This document shows, piece after piece, positions 46,986-58,447 of a DNA stretch of 64,000 bases. A program made the position numbers and the translations under genes. The stretch spans positions 304,643,429 to 304,707,428 of the forward strand of contig OY821518.1 in NCBI GenBank assembly GCA_963682025.1. Direction: 5' to 3'. The stretch's first letter is position 1. Each line of letters begins with the position of its first letter. A model generated the notes under the pieces. That model was not told the origin of the DNA. It ran no database searches and worked only from the letters and a program-made list of their open reading frames with translations. This stretch comes from Cordilura impudica (lineage: Eukaryota; Arthropoda; Insecta; Diptera; Scathophagidae).

Positions 46986-47670
46986 AGTATAGCCCAGCAC
47001 TCGAAATTCGAGTGCAAATTCTAGGAAATATTATTTTTTCATTCAATTTTTGTCTTCCAATGTTTTTTTTTAATCTATATATGGGGGTTTTCATGTCAAG
47101 TGCACCAACTTTTTAAACCGATGTCATCCAATCGGGATGAAATCTGCACCAAGGTTAGTCCTATTAGATAGTAGTTTAGACACAATATTTCAACCACATC
47201 GGTCAAGATCTCTGTGAGTTGACATTTTGGCTAAACAGGTGTTTTTTTCACAACCATGTAACTTATTACCTATTGTTCTTAGAAAATTTTCTCCCAAATA
47301 GTTTAGATAACTGTTTCTTCAATATTTCGGAAAAAAATACTTTAGAAAAAATTTTTTTTTTACTTTTTTTTGTTAAATCAAAGCATTTTTGGTCCTTTTT
47401 TCTCAAAAAAAAAAAACACCTGTTTAGCCAAAATGTCAAATTTTGATCCTTTAACTCAGAGAGATCTTGACCGATGTTGTTGAAAAATTGTGTCTAAACT
47501 ACTATCCAATAGGACTAACCTTTGTGCAAATTTCATCCCGATCGGAAGACATCGGTTTCAAAAGTTGGTGCATTTGACATGAAACCCCCCATAAATAAAA
47601 TATTTATGAATATTTAAATGAGCATAAAGGTATGCTAATCAATTTTATCAATTCACAATTCAACACAGAC
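46986..47670 (+). repeat. Repeat R2 copy split by a foldback insertion
   Basis: The left part (46986-47050: AGCCCAGCACTCGAAATTCG, AGTGCAAATTCTAGGAAA, TATTATTTTTTCATTCAA) and the right part (about 47618-47670: GAGCATAAAGGTATGCTAAT, CAATTTTATCAATTCACAAT) are consecutive in the 28.4-kb copy. The foldback at 47083-47590 lies between them. The 3' half of R2 is missing. Confidence 0.75.
47083..47590. mobile_element. 508-bp foldback MITE of the long-inverted-repeat family
   Basis: The left tip GGGGGTTTTCATGTCAAGTG and the right tip (reverse complement) GGGGGGTTTCATGTCAAATG begin arms that pair through CAACTTT-AAACCGATGTC, GATGAAAT-TGCAC, CTATTAGATAGTAGTTTAGA and CTAAACAGGTGTTTTTT. The same arms border the 2.75-kb element at 58.4-61.2 kb. 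Flanking hexamers ATATAT (47077-47082) and ATAAAT (47591-47596) differ by one base. Non-coding. Confidence 0.88.
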
Positions 47671-47674
47671 CGTC

Positions 47675-48660
47675 TGATGTATAGTTTAAATCATTTGCAT
47701 TAACAGGGTGTAACGAATTATTATAAATATTTTATTTTATTTAATTTAATATATTTTTAAGATAAATTAAACATAAATTTTATCATTCTCAGCTTCTCTT
47801 CCATATAAACTATAACTATGCTAATTTTCAAACTCCTCCGTGCTCGCATATTGCTTAAAAAGGGAACTAAAAATTTACCTTCACGTATTAATATATATAT
47901 TAAGAATATGTATACTTTATATGTTCACAAATTCATTTTTCAATTCATTCCAAACGGAATGACAAAAGCTGCACAGTGTTTTTAAGCCTAAAGAAAGGAA
48001 AAATACGTTCTCACTGCCAAAATTTCATATATTATAATTTTACTTTTTATTATATAAAAACCTACACACCTTCCTACATATTGTGCAAAAATTTTTTTAA
48101 ATTTTTTGAAATTTCACAAAAGCTGTGACATTTTTCAATTGATATTTCTTTTGCATACATCTCTCAATTGCCACAAAGCACCAAATATTTCGGCAAAAGG
48201 CTTAGAAAATGCCAAAGGGGGCAACTAATTTTTTTCTGGAATGACGCACATTGGTACTTTATATTTAATTCATTTAAATATGAGTTTTCCGCTTTACTAA
48301 AGTCCGTTGAAATCAGGATCATGCCCATACTAGGCAAAAGGCTTGTCGCATGTCGAAAAGAGCAGAATCTATCCAAGAGTTAAGAAATGACCGAAAAAAA
48401 ATTCCTTCAAAAAGTTATATAAAATATTTTGTTTAGGTTAAGTGCATATCTTATCTGGTTAAAAAAATATGATTACCCTGGCAAGACGCAGCACTAAAAC
48501 CATTTTTGTCTCAAATTTTTTCCACTCTGAACATTTTTTTTTAATACAAAATTGTTTTCATAATAAGAGTTTAATTTAGCTGCGTTTATTAAAAAAATTT
48601 TTCAGATCAATTTTTGTTTACCAAAAATTATATACAGTCAAAAAATTTTTTACATAATTA
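47675..48660. other. AT-rich stretch without recognised gene
   Basis: GGCAAAAGGCTT occurs near 48191 and 48332 in the same direction; no other structure. TACAGTCAAAAAATTTTTTA near 48634 could be the tip of the Tc1-like relic that follows. Confidence 0.4.
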
Positions 48661-48669
48661 TTTGATAAA

Positions 48670-49215
48670 AATTCAGACGCAACTAAGGAGGAAAACTCCA
48701 AAGTAACTGAACGCGTAAGGCGCACAGTTTTGGCATCAGTAAAAGAAAATCCCAGAACTACTGATTCCCAGTTATTACTAGTGTTAAAGAATCATTCGCC
48801 AAAGACATTCATAAAGATAATGTTCGCAAAATATTACAAAAAAAAAATTTCATAATCATATAGATGTCAATAGAAAAAACAAATGGAACTGCATTAAAGA
48901 AAATCTTTTGCCAACAGTTAAACACGGTTGAGGCGGCATTATGGTTGGGCAGATAACGGGATTGGTACACTCGTATTTATTGAGTCTATAAAGGATCACG
49001 TTGGATACAAAAACATTTGAAAACGAAAATTTAAAGCAGAGCGTATAACAACTGGGCCTTTTAAAAGATGCTTGGTTCCAACAGGATAATGATCCAAAAC
49101 ATACGGCACACAACTCCAAGTTGTGGTTGCTACAATCCAAAGAATTAATTAAAATGAATCCCCCAATTTGAATTCTATAGAGCATTTGTGGGATTTAAGG
49201 GAGCCCAGAATCTGT
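48670..49215 (+). pseudogene. Tc1-like transposase relic
   Basis: The N-terminal half gives TERVRRTVLASVKENPRTTD then SQLLLVLKNHS, the second helix-turn-helix region of Tc1-like transposases. After several breaks the catalytic part reads AWFQQDNDPKHTAHNSKLWL then LQSKELI, and NLNSIEHLWDLREPRI. The aspartate of QQDN and the glutamate of IEHLW are kept (Tc1-type DDE signature), but the first aspartate block is unreadable. A different subfamily from the 14- and 21-kb relics. Confidence 0.75.
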
Positions 49216-49254
49216 CAGGATAAAATAGCATCAAAGAAAATATTAAGAAGAAAG

Positions 49255-49610
49255 AACATTATAGTCAATCTAGGCCGACTATACGATATCCTATACTATG
49301 CGGTTAGAGACCTTTACGCTTAGGTGTAACAAATTGAATATTTAAAATAAGCATAAACTTAATTTGAATGGATAAGAAAAGTTCATATTGTATGCTATAT
49401 TTATATGGGGACTAGGTCATTTGTATGGCGACTAGGTTTTCATCAATTTCAATAGCGTTCATCCAATAGCCGATAAAAGCATATATACCAAACTTAATCT
49501 AAATATATTCATAATAGCAAGCTGTAATTTGACAGACAGGTAGGCGGATGGACAGATTGATGGACAGACGAATGTACATCGCTAAATCGACTCAGAAAGT
49601 GCAGAATAAA
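49255..49610 (+). repeat. Internally deleted copy of repeat family R1
   Basis: The 5' palindrome TATAGTCAATCTAGGCCGAC and GATATCCTATACTATGCGG are followed almost directly by the 3' half (ATTTCAATAGCGTTCATCCA, CATCGCTAAATCGACTCAGA). It stops before the 3' terminal CCACATAGTGG. It directly follows the Tc1-like relic. Confidence 0.8.
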
Positions 49611-49614
49611 TAGA

Positions 49615-52600
49615 AACAGTATCAAACTTTAAGTATATGTAAATATAATGGATATTACGGCTCGGCATGAATTTAACACTATAGGAAGCAAATGGAAATT
49701 AATGTTTTTATATGAACAACATGAACGAAAGTCATTTTAATGTATGACAAGTCAGTTGGAAGCAGAAATGATTCATGTGGCTGCAATACGTTAAAATTAC
49801 ACTGTACGCACCATCTTAGAAATTCAATTAAATCAAGGATATTGTTTCAATGGGGGAATCTTCCACTCGTAACATCTGTGCAAAAATAGTTTACAGTAGA
49901 GATAATTTCATTCATTCGTAGAAATAATTTTTTTTATTTCAATTATTTAGGATGCACACACTTCGCTGTTGTGTTGTTGCTCCACTTCATCGCTAAAATC
50001 CTCAGATTTATTTACAGTGTACAAAAGGTTTTTCTAAATTTTTTTTTTAAATTAGAGCAACGTTTCTTTTATTAATAACAATTATTTTTGATTGCAACAA
50101 AACGAACAAAGGCTAAGATGTCATAACAATGTTGGTTTCCGTTGCCCTTCAACACAAACAGGAAGTTCTTGTATCAGCGAATTGTATTGTATTTTTTAGT
50201 CTTACTTGTATGGATGAAAAGAAATATTAGCATCACGGAAATCAAAATGTAATCTCTATGGCCACAATTTGTTAATAATATTTGTATTTTACTTTTAAAT
50301 AACACCCAGTAAACATTTTCAGTCAAAAAAAAAAAAAAAATAAAAAATAAAAAATCAATAGATTTCTTATCTTCTAAAAACTCATCTTCATATAAGAGGA
50401 ATTTTCTATTTTCAAAACAGTTTTTGATACCGTTCTTAAAAATATAGCATTTTCGGATTGGTAAAAATTTTCAAAAATTGTTCGTGACTGGAACTAAAAA
50501 GTCCAAATAAAATTATCAAATTCAAGTGTCAATATTTCTAAGAACTTTGAAATTTGTTTGTTGGAATGATTTTAATACCAACTATGAATTAAACACTACT
50601 TAAGCTGATAATTTTTAAGCTCTTAGCACACATTCTAAACGTATTGTTTACTATTTTTTAAAATGTTTTAAATTATAATTCAGTTCTAAAATTATTTTTT
50701 GTATGAATAGTATCAAATACCTTGTATTTTATGTGTTACTTTGGAAAACATGTCATTTTGATCTTGTTCTCATCTACATAACTGTTTGCTTTAGGCTTAA
50801 TAAATAACTTTGTGGTCTACGTTCAGCTTATTTGCATATGCAAACTAGTAGAACAACAACTGAACTTGATTTCATCAGTGGAATATATTCGAGTATATTC
50901 ACATCGCAGCGGGAGAACATACATATTATTATGATAGTCTATTAAATTATTTTGCTAAATTCGCACTGGTAGTGATGGTGAGAGTTCGGTGCTAAAGTCG
51001 CTTAGTTTATTACTGAAACTTTATCATCAGTGAAATATGCTAGAGGCATATTGTTTATTGTACATTACTATTTAGTTACTTGCATTGTAGTTTATGTTAG
51101 TTAATCTATTTTAGCAAGAAAGCCCAAGGTTTTTAACAACAGTTAAGCATCCAAAATGTTTTAGCTTTTCTTATACAAAATTCCAGCTTCGGTGAAATTA
51201 TCGCTTCCAATTGCATTTGTTTTATATATTAACAGCCATTTTTTTAATAACACTACGTAAAGCTAAATTATCAGCTCTTAAATAGAACAAACTTATGTTT
51301 GTATGCTTGGCAAAATTCATTAAAAAATAAATCTACCAATCTTCTAAACTCCTATATCAGTAAGTATCGAAGGAATTTCCTTCCAGTTTGTACAAATGTT
51401 TCATAAACAATCTTTTATCAACTTTTAAAATAGTTTCCAATATATAAGTTACGTATATGAGTTACATAAATTATATAAAAAAAGTACTAATACCTTACGC
51501 CTTTAAAATGAGAATTATGGCAAAGAAACGCCTAAGAAAACTATTTTTATATCAATAAATTTAAATTTTGGGTTTAGAATATATTTTCTAGCAGCCATAA
51601 TTTTTTCAAATTTAGAAAACTAATTACAGAGGATGTCTTCAAAATTTCTTATACGAAATCCCACATCAATGCTTGTCCATCACCACCATGCTACGCTACT
51701 GTATATTGAATACTTTTCTAAATGCTTCGTCATTTCGCAATTCAAAAATCTTTTTTTATATTGGATATCGGTTGTATAACCACAGGTGGGAAAAGCATTT
51801 TTCCAAATCAAACAAATCAATGAAAACAAAATCAGTCAACTCACACATTTTCCGCCAATAAACATGGACAAACTTTTTGTCTAAAATATTTTTTTAAGCA
51901 AACGCAGAAATCCAATGAAAAATTATGTCTTGCATTTGGAATCGCTGAGCAGAATATTTACGAATGCGTGACTATTTGTTGAGTTCAGGCATATTGACTC
52001 ACCGAATAAATCACAAAGTTTCTTGAACCTCTTCAAGAATTTCATCTAAGTTAAAAGATCAGTGTTTCTATGAGCTAAATTTGAGAGTGTAAGTATTTTT
52101 TATATATTCTACCATCAATTTATTTATTTATTTTTTTTAATTTAACCCATAATAATTTGATATTGATAAGCGATATCTTGAACTAGGCCCTAAGATTTAG
52201 TCTATTCACTAAAAAACTGTATTTAAACAGATCATTCCCATTAATTTTACCATTCACTTAAAAAAAATGATGCTTAACAGTGTTATTTAATACTTTATAC
52301 AATAAACAAGAAAATATAACATAATCCTTACTATTATTTCTATTATTTACCAAACATTCCACATATAAATGCCTCTAGAATTCCACAACAATAGCTTATT
52401 GTTTCATTTCCCACATCTTACAGTGAAGTGTTCAATGTTTGTTGTCTGAAAATTTTACCTTCACTCAGAGGTTTGCCTTTTGTTATCAGCAGCGCACCAA
52501 AAAAATATATTTTAATAAAATTACATCCCTCAATGTCATCACATTATTGTGCAGTGCTACGGGCCTCTTTTGTAATTTTCTTTCTATTCATCAGTTATTT

Positions 52601-52980
52601 TAATCAAATGCATTAACTAGTACTAGTGTATGGTTGTCGTCGCCCCAGGGCTGTGGGTGGAGGTGACATTAAATAAACAAGCTTAAATAGTACAATCAGT
52701 GTCAGTGAAATAAAGACTTGACACAGAGATTAATTATGAATAAAAAAATATAACAAATCATGATAATCCCTGTGACAAAGGTAGTTAAAGCTAAATACCA
52801 TTCTGCTACATACTACTCTAGTTATAAAATTAAATTTATGCAAGACAACAAAAAGTTTTTTTTTTAATAATTATAATTAACACTATAAGCTTAAGAATAA
52901 ACGATATTTAATAACAGAGAAAGCTTTAAGATATTTCAATAAAATAGAATTTTTTTATACAAAATTATTATGATAATATA
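49615..52980. other. Long AT-rich stretch without recognised gene or repeat
   Basis: The longest stretch in the window with no recognised repeat. Short frames at 51673-51861 and 52428-52616 show no motif. It may be unique host intergenic or intronic DNA. Confidence 0.45.
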
Positions 52981-52984
52981 AAAT

Positions 52985-53172
52985 ATATTATAAATCAAAA
53001 AAATAAAATACAAAAAAATAAAATAAAATAAAATAAAATAAAATAAAATAAAATAATATAAAACAAAATAAAATAAAACAAAATAAAATAAAATAAAATA
53101 AAATAAAATAAAATAAAATCTTATAAAATAAAACAATAGCAGAATAAAATTAAATTAAAATAAAATAAAATA
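52985..53172. repeat. (AAAAT)n microsatellite adjoining an R1 copy
   Basis: About 30 near-perfect AAAAT units with a few AAAAC and interrupted units. It runs directly into the R1 start AAACAAGTAAGAAATTATAG. Confidence 0.95.
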
Positions 53173-53988
53173 AAACAAGTAAGAAATTATAGTCGGTCTA
53201 AACCGACTATACGATACCCTATACCATGGTTTAGTGACCCTATCTCTTCGGACCAACTTATTGGATATAGAGAATAAGCATAAACCAAATTTGAGTGCCA
53301 TTGTTATTAATTTTTTGGCTGCAGACATGAAAAAGTTCATATCGGGTGCTATATATATATGGGGACTAGGTCGAAAAATGGACCGATCCTGACCATACTT
53401 GGTAAAGTCACTTATATTTTGAAAAAATATACATAAATCAAATTTGAGAAAAATCTGTGCAATATTTTTGTTTCTTGATAGATTTAAGTGAAGATCGTGA
53501 AGCAGCTCTATATGTGGCCTATGACTAAGAATTGTCCTATAGGGATTTTTTATGGACTACTGATTAATGGATACAATAAACACATACAAACCCAATTTGA
53601 CTAAGATCTATGTGATAGTTTGGATCTTATGGCAATTTATGTCGATTTCATAGGGGTCATTTGTATGGGCGCTAGGTCTGAACATGGACCGATTTTCACC
53701 AATTTCAATAGCGTTCATCCTATGGCCGATAAATGCTTACATACCAAATTACATCAAAATATATTCATATTTGCGACCTTTAGTTTGATTAAAAGGTTTA
53801 CATGGACACACAGACGGACGGACGGATGGACGGACGAACGGACGGACGGACATCGCTAAATCGACTCAGAAAGTGATTCTGAGTCGATCGGTATAATAAA
53901 AGATGAGTCTAGTTCAAATATTTTTTGTAGTTACAAACAGCAGCACAAAGTCATTATACCCAAACCACATAGAGGTATAGGCTATAAA
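53173..53988 (+). repeat. Full-length copy of repeat family R1
   Basis: Start AAACAAGTAAGAAATTATAG, palindrome with one change (GTCGGTCTAAACCGAC), GATACCCTATACCATGG; a long (GGAC)n tract at about 53814-53850; end CCACATAGAGGTATAGGCTA. The second hAT-type MITE starts two bases downstream. Confidence 0.92.
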
Positions 53989-53989
53989 T

Positions 53990-54415
53990 CAAGGTTCAGA
54001 AAATACACACATGAAACACACAATGTTCTGTTCAAAAGCAGCCAACACATATCTTTATTTTCATATCAATTATGTGCGTTTCTAAATTTTCTACGGTGCC
54101 CAACACCATCATGACTGTGTTCGTTTTAATATTTCGTTATTAACATGAACATTTTTCTATCACGTACTTTTTGTTTCGATCACACATAAACCACACAGAT
54201 TCGAGCGTTGCTTTATTTGAAGTTCGTGTTCTGGTACGTGTACTGAAAAAAAAACAGAACATGTACAATAAACAGGTTCGAGTTCAGTTATATTTTAAGT
54301 CGTGTTTTGGCTCGTGTACTAAGAAAAAATAGAACATGTACAACAAACAGGTTCGAGTTCAGTTATATTTTAAATTCGTGTTCTAGCTCGTGTACTGCGT
54401 AAAATTGAAACATCA
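53990..54415 (+). mobile_element. Second, partial copy of the hAT-type MITE
   Basis: Starts CAAGGTTCAGAAAATACACA, then AGCAGCCAACACATATCTTT and TTTCATATCAATTATGTGCG as in the copy at 43.6-44.2 kb. Its middle has tandem units of about 75 bases (GGTTCGAGTTCAGTTATATT then TTAAGTCGTGTT). The opposite terminal arm is absent, so it is truncated at the right, next to another foldback. Confidence 0.8.
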
Positions 54416-54434
54416 ATTCGCGATCTTATACACA

Positions 54435-55414
54435 CCGATAAAAACGACGACAATTGTTTCAACCAAATTTATTAAAATTTTATTGACCCTTTTTTATGAC
54501 TTACGTTGCAAATTGTTTACAACTGTCAAATATTTTAAAATTTTATTGGCCATTTTTTTGTGATTTACGTTGAAATTATTTACAATTGTTTTTATTGACT
54601 GGTTTTTATTTTAATAAAATATGGTAATAAAATACTTAAGACACAAAAACTATTTAGCATCATAAAAGTTACACTTGTTGGTTGTTATGTTTTTTTTGCA
54701 TTACCCACCCCTATTTTCGCAACCAATTAGTGTCATATATGAAAAACCCAATTTTGCGGCATAAAGGACACACTTGTTGGTTGTTAGGACTTTTTGCAAA
54801 CATTTTTTTTGGTAACAAATAACTTTAGACACAAACAAATTTTGCATCATAAAAAACACAATCACCCACCCTTAATTTGCGAACCAATTAGTGTCAATGC
54901 ACAATCCATTTCTCAATGAATATTTTCATATTTTATTGTCCCTTTTTTATGACTTACGTTACAATTGCTTGCAAGTGTTATAATTTCACGCAATTGATTT
55001 TGCAATAAATAGCGAGTGCGTGCGTCATTTATTCATTAAAAGTGGGTCAGTTTTCATTAGATCATGATCTATAGGTGTACTGTGTTATTTTGTAAGTTGC
55101 AGATATTTTGTGAAAATTAAAAAAATTGGAAAGCAATAACAGAAATAAGTTTTTCTATAAAAAATACGCAACTTTTAATAGCGAAACGAAAAAATTTACA
55201 TGTTTGTGCCTTAAGTATTTTATTACCATCTTTTATTAAAATAAAAACCAGTCAATAAAAACAATTGTAAATAATTTCAACCTAAATCACAAAAAAATGG
55301 CCAATAAAATTTTAAAATATTTAACAATTGTAAACAATTTGCAACGTAAGTCATAAAAAAGGGTCAATAAATTTTAATAAATTTGGTTGAAACAATTGTC
55401 GTCGTTTCTATCGG
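54435..55414. mobile_element. 980-bp foldback element with about 215-bp arms
   Basis: The left tip CCGATAAAAACGACGACAAT and the reverse complement of the right tip CCGATAGAAACGACGACAAT continue as inverted arms to about 54655 and 55201. Each arm holds two tandem units of the type TTTTATTG-CC-TTTTTT, GA-TTACGTTG, TTTACAA-TG; a third unit sits near 54930. The spacer has a direct duplication (CACTTGTTGGTTGTTA and CAACCAATTAGTGTCA or GAACCAATTAGTGTCA, 54670-54900). No coding frame. Superfamily unknown. Confidence 0.82.
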
Positions 55415-55429
55415 AGGGGATTCGGGTGG

Positions 55430-56250
55430 GACTCTAGCTTTTCCAAATAGTTTGCACTATATCTAGTGATTTCGCATTTTACTAGAGAAGCATTTAAGTG
55501 TCTGTGCAAATGTGAGTTTCTCACGTTTCTCATTCTCAAAACCTCGTGTGTTTGAAGCTGAGGCTGTTCCCGATAACTGACCATAGCATCAAATGGGTTT
55601 GAAAATCGAGTTATAAATCAAGAGCTTACAATTGAGACTTAACTTTGAGCTCCTGCCAATTAGCCTTGTGAATTTGACAATTTTCTACAGGTAAATCGGC
55701 TGGTTGCTCCCCTCTTAGGGTAAAAGTTACGTGGATACACATTTGTTTAGTTACTTTAATCTTCCACATATCGAGACAATCTTCCAGCTATTTGATATGA
55801 CTCAGTAAAAGAAGAGATGATGTTGGAGGGTTTTCGTGTACGCTTAAAATTGCAGTATCATCCGCGAAGGTCGACATGTGTGTTTTCAAGATACTACCTT
55901 ATGGTACACCAGCATGAATTGTGTATGGAGGGCACATAAAGTTTTTTTCTCTTATAGAGAATTTTCTATTAATTATATAGCTCTCCATTGGCTGAGATGT
56001 TCCACAAACAGATCTCCTTTTTCTTTGTCATTTCTAGCCTATCCTTCACTATCCAATCTTAGAGGAGGCTTGCATTCAATAGCTGTTTTAAGATTTTTTG
56101 TAGCATGCACCAAAGAGTAATCAGTTTTTTCTGTTGAATCAATATTTGACGTTTCTTTGTGTTTCAAGCAGTTTCCGTACGTTTTTCGTGCATTCTTTCA
56201 ATTGTTGCTTAAGTTGAGGAGATCTGTGCAGTTGCGACTCATATACATAG
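55430..56250 (-). pseudogene. Jockey-type LINE reverse transcriptase fragment
   Basis: On the minus strand, from high to low position: TDYSLVHATKNLKTAIECKP then PLRLDSEG, ARNDKEKGDLFVEHLSQW (the segment just before the polymerase in Jockey-clade ORF2), AGVP-stop-GSIL, HMSTFADDTAILSVHENPPT, LEDCLDMWKIKVTKQMCIHV and TFTLRRG. FADD is the catalytic motif. The stretch between the region before the polymerase and AGVP, and that between GSIL and FADD, are shortened, and stops are frequent. It differs from the LINE at 9.5 kb (YADD). Confidence 0.72.
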
Positions 56251-56299
56251 AAAAAGCTTAACCGAGATTTTTATGATAACGCAATTTTTGACGATCTTA

Positions 56300-56500
56300 T
56301 ACAGTCGTTTGTATGGGGACTAGGTCTGCTATTTCAATAGCCAATTTCAATAGCGATCATCCTATGGCTGAATGACGCTTATGTAAAAATATATTCACAT
56401 TTGTGACCTCCAGTTTGATTACGAGGTTTGCATGGACGCGCAGACGGACGCACGGACGAACATCGCTAAATCGACTCAGAAAGTGACTCTGAGTCGCAGT
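56300..56500 (+). repeat. 3' fragment of repeat family R1
   Basis: TCGTTTGTATGGGGACTAGG, CAATTTCAATAGCGATCATC, CAGTTTGATTACGAGGTTTG, CGCAGACGGACGCACGGACG and CATCGCTAAATCGACTCAGA match R1; both ends are missing. Confidence 0.7.
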
Positions 56501-56509
56501 CACCACAAC

Positions 56510-57760
56510 ATGGTTGTACAGGATGTAAAAATTAAAAGATTCCAAATTTTTGTGAAATTTCTAAGAAAATTATACCGAAACCGAAATACGCAATTGTTGT
56601 TTCTATGTAAAACAGTTGACAAAATATAATCCGTAACATAGAAAAACAAGATTTCAGTACAAATTGTAGTCGAAATATAAGTCCAGACCCTTGAAGAAAA
56701 AATTTTCATCTAAGGCATATGAGATTATACTGAATAACTGACATATTTCTAGACCCTAGAAATATAAAATTAGAGATAGAATAATACTGAAATGAAAAAA
56801 AAATATTGGAATCGTTTATATTATTTCCCTGTATTTCCTTATTTTCACAATAATATGCGGGCGCTATAATTTTTCTTTTGCACGTAATCAGAAAAGTGAC
56901 TTTGATTTAAAAATAGCTAAATATGTTTTAAACTTCCGTACTTATGTATTCCACCGTTAACATAAACAAGGAGTAGAAGTAAAAGTATTTATAGTTTGTT
57001 ACATTTATTTACTTTGTTTATGGCAATGTCAGTAAATTATATGTCACAAATAAAACGTTTGAACGAGAATGAACGAGCGTGCATACCCAAAGAGCATGCA
57101 ACAAGAATATATTTAAGCTCACAAATTCGAACTTCACTACTTCCATGAGTTTTACACTCATTACAAATTCCTTCAAATTTTTCTTTTATTTTTTGGATAT
57201 ATGCGTTGAATAAAACGAAACTTATAGAATTGGCCCCTTTTGTATGAATTTGACTGTGGTGTTATTTATATTATCCTAGAGCTTGAATAGCATTACAACA
57301 TTACCTGTGCAGTCAGACAAAGAAACATAGGCAATAAAAAGATAGATTTTATTTCGCACTCTCTTAAAAAATTGCATTTATGTAGCGGATGTAAGTACAA
57401 GTGCATACAGTAGACTCTATTACACGATGACAACTAAAAACACTGTCGAAGCTTTGTGGAGGTCATTGCCTGAGGGGTGAAAAATTCAAAAAGTCAGAGT
57501 GAAAATACTAGTTTGGCGTTCTCAGACCAATATGAGCTTTTATATTTTTCCTTGTCTTGATATTTGTTGGCTTAATTTTTCAGCCATAACTCAAGACCCA
57601 TTGACATCTCATTTCATTCTTCAGCAAAATTGTAGACACTTTATTCAAAACAATTAAGCAAAATTAGGGAAAATTTAGAATGTTTTGAAGATTTCATTCG
57701 ATAAAATTAGTCCAACTTGGCTTGCTGAAACCATTTGCTGAGTAGTGAAAGCAGAAACCA
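56510..57760. other. AT-rich stretch without recognised gene
   Basis: No supported feature. Confidence 0.45.
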
Positions 57761-57765
57761 TCAAA

Positions 57766-58240
57766 TGTGTGTTTGTTTGTTTTTTTGTAGGAGGTAATCT
57801 CCGTAACTACTCATTTGATTTTAAAAATCTTGGTTCCAATATTTAGGATGGTCCTTAGGGACGGATATAGCCACTAATCCTTTTTTCTTGATATTTTTAA
57901 TGGGCATGCCACCCATATAAAGTTAACCTTTAATCTACTCGTATACTAATATAATAAAGAGGTAATGTGTGTTTGTTTGTTTGTAGGAGGTAATCTCCGT
58001 AATTACTCATCCGATGTTCCTGAAATTCAAAGTCTTACTGTAGAATGGGAAGTGCTATAGGCTATATTTTTTTAAATATTTTTAGTGGGCGTGGCACCTC
58101 CCATACAAAGTAAATTTTTAATATCATATATATTGAATACTATAATAGGGAATTTGAATATGGTCATCTGTTATTAATGTGAGAAGTCGGACAAAAACTG
58201 TACAGAATTGGACCAAAGGGCGTGGCACCTCTCATACAAA
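57766..58240. repeat. Tandem repeat, about 199-bp units
   Basis: Unit one (from 57766) and unit two (from 57965) start TGTGTTTGTTTGTTT-G then TAGGAGGTAATCTCCGTAA and T-ACTCAT-CGAT. Each is followed by GTGGGCGTGGCACCTCCCAT or a decayed form; GGGCGTGGCACCTCTCATAC appears a third time near 58208. It lies just outside the proposed Helitron 3' end. Confidence 0.7.
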
Positions 58241-58447
58241 GTAAATATAAAATGTCATATATATCGAGTATTGTAATAGTGAGAGCGTTGGGGCTTTGCC
58301 TGATCCCATAAGTTATTCATGTGCTTAGTCGAACAAAAAATGGCATGGCAGCGCCTATACAAATTATACATATAACTAGCTAGACCCGGCAAACGTTGTT
58401 TTACCCTCAACGAATTTTTATTTTAGCTAGAATTTGTATATACATAT

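Noticed and set aside
52936..53136. Minus-strand frame of repeated Tyr-Phe-Ile-Leu
   Set aside because: Direct translation of the (AAAAT)n microsatellite.
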